DNA from: Micromonospora eburnea
GTDB lineage: Bacteria; Actinomycetota; Actinomycetes; Mycobacteriales; Micromonosporaceae
Reading direction: 5' to 3'
NCBI RefSeq assembly: GCF_900090225.1
Contig: NZ_FMHY01000002.1
Coordinates: 2,294,001-2,358,000, forward strand
Length of the DNA: 64,000 nt
How positions within the stretch are numbered: the stretch's first letter is position 1; every line of letters begins with the position of its first letter. The notes under the pieces are model-generated. The model was not told the origin of the DNA. It saw nothing but the letters and a program-made list of their open reading frames with translations, and made no database searches. The translations under genes and the position numbers were made by a program. Of the stretch, positions 53,038 through 61,528 are shown piece by piece.

Positions 53038-54356
53038 CGTGACAGCAATCCGGTGCTGTCCTGGCAGGCCAGGATCGCATTGCGCACTGCCGCCACGCGG
53101 GACAGCGCCTCCGACGTCGGCAGCTTCTGCAAGCCCTGCCAGAGCGCGACCGCCTCGGCGTTGAGCTCAGGATCCTCCTCGATCGTCTCGTCGGGTGTGA
53201 CGCCGACGTCGGGGACCGGCTGGCGGCCGAGCAGGTAGTAGGCGGCTGCCCGTTCGACCGCGCTGCGGCGCTGGCACTGGCCGGTGTTCTCGACGCCGAG
53301 GCCGAGGACGATCTCGGGGACCACGGTGGCGGGATAGGCCAGGCCGCCGTGGGCGTCGATCCGTACGGTGATCGTGACGACGTTGTCGTCGCGAGTGGTG
53401 GGGAGCGGTTCCCCCACAGCCCACCGTTCCTGGTGCACCTCGGTCGGCGCGTCCGGCAGCTTCGCGAGGACGGCCAGACCCTCGCGGGCGAGCGGGGTCA
53501 GCGTGTCGAGCACGTTGGCGTTGACTCGGGTGACGCAGATTTTCGGCGCGTCGTCGGTGCAGACGAGTTCGCGGGCGACCGGGTCGATTGGCGCGACGAG
53601 GGCGGCCTCGGCGCGGGGGACGATCGCCGCCGCGGCGCCGAAGCCGAGCAGTGCCGGCAGCACGGCGGCCATCCGGACGCACGGGCTGCGGGCGATCAGC
53701 AGCACCGCCCCGGACAGCGCGAGCGCGCCCATCCAGATCGCGAGCGCGCCGGTCACCCGCGGGTCGATGGTCTGGAACGGGTAGAAGTGGCCGCCGCCGT
53801 AGACCGGGGACAGGACCGCGCCCATCCAGTGGGGCCGCATGATCGCGGTGAAGAAGACCAGCAGTACGCCGGCCACGGCGAGCGCGGGGGCGGTCACCAG
53901 GGCGGGCAGCAGCCGCCCGATGCCCAGGCCGAGCCAGGCCGCCGCGACCATGGAGAACGCGCCGGCCAGCACGATGACGACGATGTCCGGCGGGAAATAG
54001 GCGGCGGTGGGGGCGATCCGCACGCCGCCCGCGACGATCACGAGCAGATAGGCGAGCCCGAGCGTGGCTCCCATCGCGACGAGGACCGGCAGCATCCGCC
54101 GCGCGCGGGACCGAGGTGTGGTGGCGAACAGCTCACCGACCTTGGCCCGGTGCTCGCGGCGGCCCTGCCAGGCGCCCGCGGCCAGGGCGAGCGGCCACAG
54201 CAGGATCATGTATTCCTTCGCGGTCAGCACGAGGGGCATCCAACCCTCCGACCAGCGTCCCGCGTCGACGTAGAGGGCGGCGACGCCGATCGCCAACGCG
54301 AGCAGGGCGGCGCCGGCCGCGGCGGAGCGGCGTAGCTCGAGTCCTAGGGCGCTCAT
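53034..54356 (-). CDS. ABC exporter membrane subunit with large extracytoplasmic domain
   Basis: This 440-aa protein has about six to eight membrane helices in residues 10-270 (GAALLALAIGVAALYVDAGR, GGVRIAPTAAYFPPDIVVIV, LVTAPALAVAGVLLVFFTAI). About 170 soluble residues follow (ELVCTDDAPKICVTRVNANV, VERAAAYYLLGRQPVPDVGV). The two cysteines in CTDDAPKIC could pair outside the cell. It overlaps the ATPase gene by ATGA and the next gene by four bases, placing it as the permease of the exporter. The plan resembles ABC-2-like transporters for lantibiotic or polymer export, but the substrate is unknown. Confidence 0.78.
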   Translation of the reverse strand: MSALGLELRRSAAAGAALLALAIGVAALYVDAGRWSEGWMPLVLTAKEYMILLWPLALAAGAWQGRREHRAKVGELFATTPRSRARRMLPVLVAMGATLGLAYLLVIVAGGVRIAPTAAYFPPDIVVIVLAGAFSMVAAAWLGLGIGRLLPALVTAPALAVAGVLLVFFTAIMRPHWMGAVLSPVYGGGHFYPFQTIDPRVTGALAIWMGALALSGAVLLIARSPCVRMAAVLPALLGFGAAAAIVPRAEAALVAPIDPVARELVCTDDAPKICVTRVNANVLDTLTPLAREGLAVLAKLPDAPTEVHQERWAVGEPLPTTRDDNVVTITVRIDAHGGLAYPATVVPEIVLGLGVENTGQCQRRSAVERAAAYYLLGRQPVPDVGVTPDETIEEDPELNAEAVALWQGLQKLPTSEALSRVAAVRNAILACQDSTGLLSR

Positions 54357-55153
54357 CGGGCGGCCTCCGCGCGGTGGCGGCGCAGCAGGGCCGAGTAGCC
54401 GCGTTCGGCGGGGCTGTCGCCCGCGTGGCCGTCGTCGCCGAGCGCAACCAGCGCGGCGGGCGTGCCCTGCCACACCAGCCGGCCCTCGTTGATCAGCACC
54501 ACCTCGGTGCAGGCGGCGACCACATCCTCGACCAGATGGGTGGAGACCAGCACGCAGGCATCCACGCCCAGGTCGCGCAGCAGCTCGCGCAGGTCGAGGC
54601 GCTGCTCGGGGTCGAGACCGACGGTCGGCTCGTCCAGCAGCAGCACCTGTGGGTCGTTGACGATGGCCTGGGCGATGCCGGCCCGGCGCAGCATGCCGCC
54701 GGACAGTGTCTTGAGCCGGGCGTCGGCCTTGGCGCTGAGCCCGACGCGGTCGATCGCGCGCTGCGTGGCCGCCGGGATGGCGGCCTTCGGCATCTCCTTC
54801 AACCAGGCCATGTACGTCACGAACTCGCGCACGGTGAATCGCGGGTAGAAGCCGAAGTGCTGCGGCAGGTAGCCCAGCGCGCGCCGGGCCGGGCGCAGGT
54901 CGGCGCGAGCGTCGACCGGGGTGCCGAGCAGGGTCAGCCGGCCGTCGGATGGCTTGAGTACCGTCGCGAAGGCGCGCATCAGCGTGGTCTTGCCCGCGCC
55001 GTTGGGCCCCAGCAGGCCGTGGACACCGGTAGCCAGGTTCAGGTCGAGACCGTCGACCGCCAGGTGACGTCCGGCACGTACCTTCAGCGCCTCGGCGTGG
55101 ATGGCCCAGGGATGGGTGGTGGCGACCGTCTCGGCCGTGCTCACCGCTCGCAT
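54353..55153 (-). CDS. ABC transporter ATP-binding protein
   Basis: This 266-aa nucleotide-binding subunit has Walker A LLGPNGAGKTTLMR, the Q-loop in GYLPQHFGFYPRFTVREF, signature LSGGMLRRAGIAQA, Walker B VLLLDEPTVGLDPEQ and switch His in VLVSTHLVED. It resembles ATPases of ABC-2 exporters. The ATG is at 55153. It is separated from the zinc-finger membrane gene by ten bases and overlaps the membrane subunit gene by four, so transcription continues through all. It powers export by the downstream membrane proteins. Confidence 0.94.
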   Translation of the reverse strand: MRAVSTAETVATTHPWAIHAEALKVRAGRHLAVDGLDLNLATGVHGLLGPNGAGKTTLMRAFATVLKPSDGRLTLLGTPVDARADLRPARRALGYLPQHFGFYPRFTVREFVTYMAWLKEMPKAAIPAATQRAIDRVGLSAKADARLKTLSGGMLRRAGIAQAIVNDPQVLLLDEPTVGLDPEQRLDLRELLRDLGVDACVLVSTHLVEDVVAACTEVVLINEGRLVWQGTPAALVALGDDGHAGDSPAERGYSALLRRHRAEAAR

Positions 55154-55163
55154 GGTGGTCCTT

Positions 55164-55970
55164 TCAGAATGAGGGCAGGCGCCGGAAACTGCCGGCGCGC
55201 AGGAGGGTCAGGGCGGCCAGCACGACCGTGGCGAGGGCCCATGGGCTGGTGGCGGCGGGCTCAAGCAGCGCGGGCAGCTCGGCGGTGGCGAGGCTGGGGG
55301 CGACCACGGCGGCGGTCCAGGCCGCCATCAGGCCGATCGCGGCGCGGTGTACGCCGATGGCGGAGCCGAGCAGCAGCGTGGCGCAGGTGAAGGCCAGGCA
55401 GGGCAGCAGCATCAGCGCGGGGTTCGCCCGATTCGCGCCGGCGGTGGCGAACACGGCGAGCACCGGGACGACGAGGACCAGCACCATGGCGGTACGCCGT
55501 AGCAGCATTGTCAGACCGGCCGACGGGGTGCCGGCGATCAGCTCCCAGGCCGGGTCGGCGCGCCTGCTCCAGGCGGCCGCGACCCCGGGCAGCGGCGCCA
55601 GGGGCGCGAGCAGCAGCACCAACGAGGGCAGCCCGGGCAGATAGTGCGTGAGTAGGGCGGCGGTGCCGAGTACGGCGGCCGTCATGGCGATCCAGGGCAG
55701 CAGCGCCGCCACGAACCAGCGCTGCCTCGTCGGCGTACGGAAGAAGGCTCTGGGTTTCGGGACGGGGCCGGCGGCGATCGCGCGGTCGATGGCGATCGCG
55801 ACCTCGGCGATCAGGGCTCGCGACTCGGTCGTGGTGCTGCCGGCCAGGCGGGCACGGCAGTCCGCGCAGGCCTCCAGGTGCACCTCGATCGACCAGACGG
55901 TCACCTCGTCCAGGCCGCTGTTGCCGTCGGCGTAGCGGTGGATCTTGTCGAGGGTGGGATGCGTGCTCAT
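55164..55970 (-). CDS. Zinc-finger (HC2-like) membrane protein, probable anti-sigma factor
   Basis: This 268-aa protein begins with a short cytoplasmic domain carrying the anti-sigma zinc motif HLEACADC (His-x3-Cys-x2-Cys), preceded by HRYADGNSGLDEVTVWSIEV. It continues with about six membrane helices (FVAALLPWIAMTAAVLGTAA, LVLLLAPLAPLPGVAAAW, TAMVLVLVVPVLAVFATAGA). A single helix is usual in anti-sigma factors; the polytopic body here suggests signal detection in the membrane. The start overlaps the sigma gene by ATGA. It likely holds the sigma factor until a signal, perhaps the cargo of the ABC exporter, releases it. Confidence 0.85.
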   Translation of the reverse strand: MSTHPTLDKIHRYADGNSGLDEVTVWSIEVHLEACADCRARLAGSTTTESRALIAEVAIAIDRAIAAGPVPKPRAFFRTPTRQRWFVAALLPWIAMTAAVLGTAALLTHYLPGLPSLVLLLAPLAPLPGVAAAWSRRADPAWELIAGTPSAGLTMLLRRTAMVLVLVVPVLAVFATAGANRANPALMLLPCLAFTCATLLLGSAIGVHRAAIGLMAAWTAAVVAPSLATAELPALLEPAATSPWALATVVLAALTLLRAGSFRRLPSF

Positions 55971-56518
55971 GACAGGGCCTCCCGCAGGGCGATCCGGGCG
56001 CGGCGTACCCGGGACTTGACGGTGTTCTCCGGCACGCCCAGCAGCACGGACGTTTCGCGGATGGAGAGGCCGTCGAGAACAGTGGCGCGAAGCGCCTCGC
56101 GGGCCTCGATCGGCAGGGCGGCCAGGGCCTGTTCAAGCTCCTGCCCCACCCGGACGGCCATCACCTCGTCCTCGGCGGCGGGCACGACCGCGTCGGCCGC
56201 GTGTACCTGCGGCACCTGGGCCCGCCGGGAGCGGCGCCGGAACGCGTCGACCAGGCGGTGTGCGGCGATGGTCCACAACCAGCCGACGGCGCTGCCCTCG
56301 ACGGCGTCGCCGGCGAAACTGCCGGCCGCCCGCCAGACCGCCAGGTAGGTCTCCTGAAGCACGTCGGCGACCACATCCGGGTCAGCGCACCGGCGGCGCA
56401 GCCGCACCTCCAGCCATGGCGCCGTTCGCCGGTAGAGTTCGTCGAAGGCCCGCCGGTCACCGTGGGCCACGCGGCGTACGAGCTCCTGCTCGTCGGCCTC
56501 GTCCAAGCTCTGTCTCAC
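55967..56518 (-). CDS. ECF-type RNA polymerase sigma factor
   Basis: This 183-aa sigma factor has region 2 (ELVRRVAHGDRRAFDELYRR, VADVLQETYLAVWRAAGSFA, VGWLWTIAAHRLVDAFRRRS) and region 4 (ALAALPIEAREALRATVLDG, LSIRETSVLLGVPENTVKSR). The spacing and length are ordinary for group IV. The GTG at 56518 is chosen because the upstream frame has no sigma-like sequence; the ribosome site is weak. It heads a five-gene operon with the zinc-finger membrane protein and ABC exporter. Autoregulation is the usual pattern for such units; I could not define the -35/-10 target. Confidence 0.92.
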   Translation of the reverse strand: MRQSLDEADEQELVRRVAHGDRRAFDELYRRTAPWLEVRLRRRCADPDVVADVLQETYLAVWRAAGSFAGDAVEGSAVGWLWTIAAHRLVDAFRRRSRRAQVPQVHAADAVVPAAEDEVMAVRVGQELEQALAALPIEAREALRATVLDGLSIRETSVLLGVPENTVKSRVRRARIALREALS

Positions 56519-57119
56519 ACCGGGTAAGACGACGGTCTCCTCATGGTCCGGTCCACACAAAGGTGTGATCGCTGCCACTGCCGTCGATCGGCCGAACGGC
56601 ACACAGCCGTGTAGCCGGCGGATGTGGTCGACGTCGTCGTCGCGCACCAGGCAGGAGAGACGGCGCGCTTCCGCAGGTGGGCCAGCGCTCGAAGAGGTGG
56701 GGCAGGCGGGGATTCCTTCGCCGGTGCCGGTGACCGTGATCTGCGCGCCGGTCGCGCGCCGGTCGCCCTGACGATCACCCGTGCGCTCGGGGTCGGCGTG
56801 CACATCGGGCACGTCGGTGTCCACCTGCTGGTCGAGGATGACTCCTTTCGCCGCGTACCAAGGCGCGGCCCCGGCTACTGCCAGGCGGACGAGCGCGGCC
56901 GGATCAACGCGGACGGGGTTGTTGTTCCTCGGCCCGGGAGACGGCAGCGATGTCGTCGATGCCCGTCACGCCGGCCCCCGTGATTCGGCTACCACCCGCT
57001 GTGGTGCAGGAGGCCGGGGGAGAGGTGCACCCACTGCCGTCGAGCCGCTTTCGCCGGCCGGTCGATGATCGCGCCGGGCCGGCGGCACGACGGACACCGG
57101 TGACGTTGGTGCCCGACGG
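56519..57119. other. Intergenic region without recognised gene
   Basis: Roughly 600 bases between the sigma factor start and the end of the DUF5996 gene. Several frames are open, but none has a ribosome site, a known motif or sensible composition. The sigma operon promoter should lie at the low end. The codon pattern around 56590-56700 on the minus strand may be an old gene remnant. Confidence 0.5.
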
Positions 57120-58022
57120 TCAGGGCGCGTACTGGGTGCGCAATTTGCCGGTATCCCAACCGGCGCGGTGCGCCCCGGCCTGGTAGGCGCTCTCCAGGAA
57201 GTCGAGGACCGTGGCGTGGGGGTCGGTGGCGGCGCGGGCGTCGTCGTACGTCAGCAACGCGAGGTGCGCACCCCGGCTCTCGATCCAGCGCGCCTGCGCG
57301 GGGCGCAGCGGTTCCTCGGTGAGGCCGTCGGGCTCGGGCGCGGTGTAGGAGTAGAAGGCCGGCTCGGGAATGTTCTGGTCGCCGAACCAGAAGCCGGCGC
57401 TGATCACCTCGTGCGAGTACGCCTCCCTGGTCACCGGGTCGACGGTGTCCGGCTGCGGCACCCGGCGGCCGGAGAACCGGGTGACCGCGATGTCGAAGGT
57501 GTGCCAGAAGTGGTGCACCGGGCTGGTCTTGGCGTTGCACCGGGCGGCGTACTCCTCCAGCACCAGCCCCACCTGGCTGAGTACCTGCCAGTACCGGTTG
57601 ACCCAGTACGGGTCGTACGCGGCGTGCGTGGTGTCCTCGGCGAACGGGATGCTGTCAGTCAGGTCGTAGGGCTTGGCCTCGATGTGGGCGCGGATGCCGA
57701 GATGCGAGAGCGCGGTGAACAGTCGCTCGTGAAACGCCGCGACGGACAGGCCCTGCAACGGGAAGGAGACCGTCTGTCCGGCCAGGGTGTTGATGACCAG
57801 CCGGTGATCGACGAAGTCGAAGTCGATCGCGAACATCACGTCCCGGCCCATGGGTCGGGACGTGATGCCGCGGCCGGTCAGGTGGAACGGCACATGCCAC
57901 CAGTGGTTGCGCGGTGGTGCCTGGTCCAGCCGGATCTTGCCGACGATCTGTGCGAACCGGTGGACGGTTTCCTTCGAGTCCGCCCATTCGGACAGCGGGA
58001 TCGGCGGGAACAACTCGGTCAT
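57120..58022 (-). CDS. DUF5996 family protein
   Basis: This 300-aa soluble protein has typical DUF5996 stretches: FPPIPLSEWADSKETVHRFA, QIVGKIRLDQAPPRNHWWHV, PFHLTGRGITSRPMG, DFDFVDHRLVINTLAGQTVS, HHFWHTFDIAVTRFSGRRVP and EVISAGFWFGDQNIPEPAFY. It contains several conserved His and Trp (NHWWHVPFH, HHFWHTFD). No biochemical role is known to me. It is monocistronic, and the start at 58022 gives the full family N-terminus. Confidence 0.88.
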   Translation of the reverse strand: MTELFPPIPLSEWADSKETVHRFAQIVGKIRLDQAPPRNHWWHVPFHLTGRGITSRPMGRDVMFAIDFDFVDHRLVINTLAGQTVSFPLQGLSVAAFHERLFTALSHLGIRAHIEAKPYDLTDSIPFAEDTTHAAYDPYWVNRYWQVLSQVGLVLEEYAARCNAKTSPVHHFWHTFDIAVTRFSGRRVPQPDTVDPVTREAYSHEVISAGFWFGDQNIPEPAFYSYTAPEPDGLTEEPLRPAQARWIESRGAHLALLTYDDARAATDPHATVLDFLESAYQAGAHRAGWDTGKLRTQYAP

Positions 58023-58446
58023 CCGGACTCCTTCGACAGCATGCCGTGCACCATTCAGGCCTATGCCGGCATCCTTCCCGATCCGAGGGCCGTACGGGCG
58101 TCATGCAGCTTCGCCGTTGGCGGCGGGTCGTGAACGTGAAAATCTCCTGTGGTCTGAAGGACGTCTCGTGACTCGGTGGAGGCTTTGCCCGGCAATGCGC
58201 CCTACGCCCGGGTCAAGGCTGGCGTGATCAGCGCCGTCGAGTCCTCGGTATGGGCGGAGATCGCGGCGCACACCCACAACAAGCTGTCGTGGTTCCTCGC
58301 CCCCGTGAAACCAGAGGAATGGGCTGACCGGGTGCCCCGGCTGCTCGACGTACTTGTCAACGGGTTGGGGTCGGACGACGCGCGACGCGCCGGCCGGCGT
58401 TGCACGTTCCGGCGAGGGTGACGGAGATCAGCACAATCATCGATCG
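58023..58446. other. Intergenic region with possible gene remnant
   Basis: A plus-strand frame near 58182-58380 encodes NAPYARVKAGVISAVESSVW, then AHTHNKLSWFLAPVKPEEWA and RVPRLLDVLVNGLG. The helical pattern resembles the C-terminal ligand domain of a TetR-type regulator, but no DNA-binding domain or ribosome site precedes it. I treat it as a remnant at most. Confidence 0.35.
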
Positions 58447-61368
58447 TCAGCTCGGGTCGAGTTCTTTGATGAGCAGTTCGATCTGATCTCGCTGCTCGAA
58501 GCCGAGGCTCTCGTACAGTGCGAGCGACAGCTCGAGCGGTTGACGGGCGTCATCCCGGCGGCCGAGAGCGATCAGCGCCCGTCCGGTTCCCTCGTAGGCG
58601 CGGGCCTGGCCGTCCGAGGCCTGGATGTCGGTGGCCAGGCTGAGCGCCTCTTCGTGGTATCGCACGGCGTCCTGGGGCTTCCCGGCTGCCGTCAGGGTTT
58701 CGCCGAGGGAGTTGAGGAAGTGCTGCCGGTCGTGTCGGTTGCCGGTCTGCTCAGTGATGGCCAGGGCATGCTGGTGGTACGCGACGGCGTCCTGGTGGTG
58801 GCCCTGCAGGCTGCGGGCTTTGCCGATGCTGTCGAGGACGCCGGACTCGCCGGAGCGGTCGCCGACCTCCCGGAGAAGCACCAGCGCCTCTTCGAAGTAG
58901 CCGATGGCCGGGCCGGGGTCGTTCCGATCGATGCTGATCAGGCCGAGATTGAACAGGGCATACCCGACGTTGAGGGGCGCGGCGGCTTGCCGGGCCTTTT
59001 CGAGGGCGCGCAGTTGAGCGTCGGCGGCGGCCTCGAATCTGCGGAGTCGCCGGTTGGCGTTGCCGATGTTGGTGAGGCAGCGAGCCTCGCTGAGCAGATC
59101 GCCGAACTCGATCGCGATGAGCAGGCTCTGTTCGTAGTGGACGATGGCTGTTTCGAGCTGGCCGAGCCGGCCGAGGACCAGGCCGAGGTTGAGCAGGACG
59201 CGGGACTCGGTGTGCCGGTCGCCGATCGCCCGTAGCAAGCTGACGCAGTGGGTGAGGTGCTCCTGGGCGGCCGGGTAGTCGCCGCGGCGTAGGCAGAGGT
59301 TGCCCAGTCCGTTGCGGGCGGCTGCCTGGACCGCCGGGTCGGGGTCGGTCAGGGCGAGGGTGTGCAGGGTGAGGCCGTCGTCGTGCAGCGATCGGGCGTC
59401 GAGGTAGCGGAACAGGATCCGGGAGAAGACGCCGGGTGCGTCGTGGGCGACGGCGATGAGATTGGCTCGCTCGGCGTCCAGCCACCGCAGGGCTTGCGCG
59501 GCGTCGGCCATCGGGGCCACGTGGTGCGTGCCGGTGATCTCGGGCCGGAAGCGGCGTTCGGCCGGGGCGTACAGGTCCATCGCGGCCGAGGCCGCCTGAC
59601 GGTAGTAGTCGACCAGGTTCCGCCGAGCGTCGCCTCGCTCGATCTCGTCGGGCAGTTGTTGGACGAACGCCCGCAACAGGTCGTGGAACCGGTAGCGGCC
59701 TTCGGCGTGCTGGATGAGCAGGTGCGCGTCGAACAGTTCGTCCAGCAGCCGCTCGGTGGTGGGGAAGTCGACGCCGAGAACCGCGCAGGCGGCGTACGCC
59801 GTGACGTCGTCGCCGGGATGTGCTCCGAGCAGGCGCAGCAGCCGTTGCTGGGCCTCGGTGAGGTCGACATAGGACAGTTGCAGGGTCGCGTGGACGTCAT
59901 GATCGACGGTACGCAGTTCGGCGAGGCGGCCGTGTTCGTCGCGTAACCGTGCGGCGAGGTAGGCGACCGACCAGTGATCTCGGTGGGCGAGGCGCGCGGC
60001 CGCGACGCGGATGGCCAACGGAAGGTAGCCACACAGGGCGAGGACCTCGTCGACGGCTTCGGGCTCTGTGGCGGCACGGGCGCCGGCAACGCTGATGAAC
60101 AGCGCGCGGGCGCTGTCGGGGTCGAGGGCGTCCAGCGAGACGCGTACCGAGCCGTCGAGCGTGAGGCGCCGGCGGGAGGTGACGAGGACGAGGGAACCGG
60201 GCGCGCCGGGGATGAGAGGACGGGCCTGATCGGCTGCGGCGACGTTGTCGAGGAGGAGCAGAATGCGTTTGCCGGCGATGGTGTGCCGCCACAGCGCGGC
60301 CCGTTCGGCGAGGCCGGCGGGAATCTGCCCGTCGGGTACGCCCATCGTGCGTAGCAGGACCGACAGTGCCTCGCCCGGTTCGGCGGGTTCGCAGGCGGGG
60401 GAGAAGCCGCGCAGGTCGACGAAGAGCTGGCCGTCGGGGTAGCGGTCGGCGAGCTGATGCGCGATATGGACCGCGAGGGCGGTCTTGCCGATACCCCCCA
60501 TGCCGTCGATCACGCAGATCGCCATCCTGCCGTGGGCTGCGGCGGCGGCCGCGAGGCGCTGGACGTCATCGTGGCGGCCGGTGAAGTCGGGCACGTCATA
60601 GGGCAGCGACCGGGGGACGGCGGGCGGCACGGGCGCCTGCGGTTCGGCCGGATCCAGCTCGTCGCGCAGGATCCGGGCGTGCAACGCCGCCAGGGCGGGC
60701 GTCGGGTCGATGCCGAGCTCATCGGCCAGGCGCTGCCTGGCCGCGGCGTATCGCTGCAGGGCTTCGGCGCGGCGGCCGTCGCGGTAGAGGGCGACCAGCA
60801 GCAACGACAGGACCCGCTCCCGCAGCGGCTGCTCCTCGTGCAGGCGCAGCAGCTCCCCGGTGATCTTCTTGTGGTGCCCGCCCTGCAACTCCCGTTCGAG
60901 GCACTCCTCCCACGCGACGAGGTGCTCCTCGCGTAGGCCGGCACGCAGCCGCTCGAGCCGCTCGGTTGCCAGGAGGCCGGCGAGAGGTTCGCCGCGCCAG
61001 AGCGCCAGTGCCTCCCGCAGCGACCCGGAGTCGCTGGTGGTGGCGGCCCCGGCGACGGCCGCGCGGAAGACGTGAACGTCCACTTCCGCGGCGGGCAGGT
61101 CGAGCAGGTAGCCGTGGGCCTGGCGTTCGATGGCGGCGCCGACGGGCCTGAGCGCGCTGCGCAGCCGGGAGACGTACGTCTGGATCAGTCCGTTCGGATC
61201 TTTCGGCGGCGTCTCACCCCACAGATATGCGATCAGCCGCTCGACGGGAACCACCCGCCCGGCCTCCAGCGCCAGGACCGCCAGCACGGTGCGCTGCATG
61301 GCCGACCCGAGTGGCAGGGCGGTGTCCGCACCGTCGACGGTGACCGGTCCCAGCAGCCGCACGCGCAT
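58447..61368 (-). CDS. AfsR/SARP family regulator (OmpR-HTH, BTAD, NB-ARC, TPR)
   Basis: This 973-aa regulator starts with the SARP OmpR-type winged helix at about 1-95 (MRVRLLGPVTVDGADTALPL, AMQRTVLAVLALEAGRVVPV, DPNGLIQTYVSRLRSALRPV). A BTAD domain follows at about 100-245 (VDVHVFRAAVAGAATTSDSG, ALYRDGRRAEALQRYAAARQ). The NTPase has P-loop GMGGIGKTALAVH near 285-297, Walker B ILLLLDNVAAADQARPLIPG and CGYLPLAIRVAAARLA. At least seven TPR units end it (RNGLGNLCLRRGDYPAAQEH, LTNIGNANRRLRRFEAAADA). SARP proteins activate secondary metabolism and secretion genes. It is divergent from the RHS gene 160 bp away, which is the prime candidate target. Confidence 0.93.
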   Translation of the reverse strand: MRVRLLGPVTVDGADTALPLGSAMQRTVLAVLALEAGRVVPVERLIAYLWGETPPKDPNGLIQTYVSRLRSALRPVGAAIERQAHGYLLDLPAAEVDVHVFRAAVAGAATTSDSGSLREALALWRGEPLAGLLATERLERLRAGLREEHLVAWEECLERELQGGHHKKITGELLRLHEEQPLRERVLSLLLVALYRDGRRAEALQRYAAARQRLADELGIDPTPALAALHARILRDELDPAEPQAPVPPAVPRSLPYDVPDFTGRHDDVQRLAAAAAAHGRMAICVIDGMGGIGKTALAVHIAHQLADRYPDGQLFVDLRGFSPACEPAEPGEALSVLLRTMGVPDGQIPAGLAERAALWRHTIAGKRILLLLDNVAAADQARPLIPGAPGSLVLVTSRRRLTLDGSVRVSLDALDPDSARALFISVAGARAATEPEAVDEVLALCGYLPLAIRVAAARLAHRDHWSVAYLAARLRDEHGRLAELRTVDHDVHATLQLSYVDLTEAQQRLLRLLGAHPGDDVTAYAACAVLGVDFPTTERLLDELFDAHLLIQHAEGRYRFHDLLRAFVQQLPDEIERGDARRNLVDYYRQAASAAMDLYAPAERRFRPEITGTHHVAPMADAAQALRWLDAERANLIAVAHDAPGVFSRILFRYLDARSLHDDGLTLHTLALTDPDPAVQAAARNGLGNLCLRRGDYPAAQEHLTHCVSLLRAIGDRHTESRVLLNLGLVLGRLGQLETAIVHYEQSLLIAIEFGDLLSEARCLTNIGNANRRLRRFEAAADAQLRALEKARQAAAPLNVGYALFNLGLISIDRNDPGPAIGYFEEALVLLREVGDRSGESGVLDSIGKARSLQGHHQDAVAYHQHALAITEQTGNRHDRQHFLNSLGETLTAAGKPQDAVRYHEEALSLATDIQASDGQARAYEGTGRALIALGRRDDARQPLELSLALYESLGFEQRDQIELLIKELDPS

Positions 61369-61528
61369 GTCTCATGGTGACCGACCCGGTTGCGACGCGT
61401 GTTCGAAGGCCGCACACCTGTTGCCTGGCTCACTTCGGCTGGGCGTACAGCGGCAATCCAGCCGCCGTCAAGCGCGGCTTCCTAACCTCCGCCCGGCAAT
61501 TTTCCCGTGTCCTGGAGGCCCGTTCCCA
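61369..61528. promoter_or_regulatory. Divergent promoter region, SARP / RHS
   Basis: These 160 bases separate the SARP and RHS starts. SARP regulators bind direct heptamer repeats near -35, but I cannot fix a clear pair here. A GGAGG at 61513-61517 serves the RHS start. Confidence 0.4.

Noticed and set aside
58182..58421. TetR-like C-terminal peptide
   Set aside because: No DNA-binding domain or start signal; kept only as a note in the intergenic entry.
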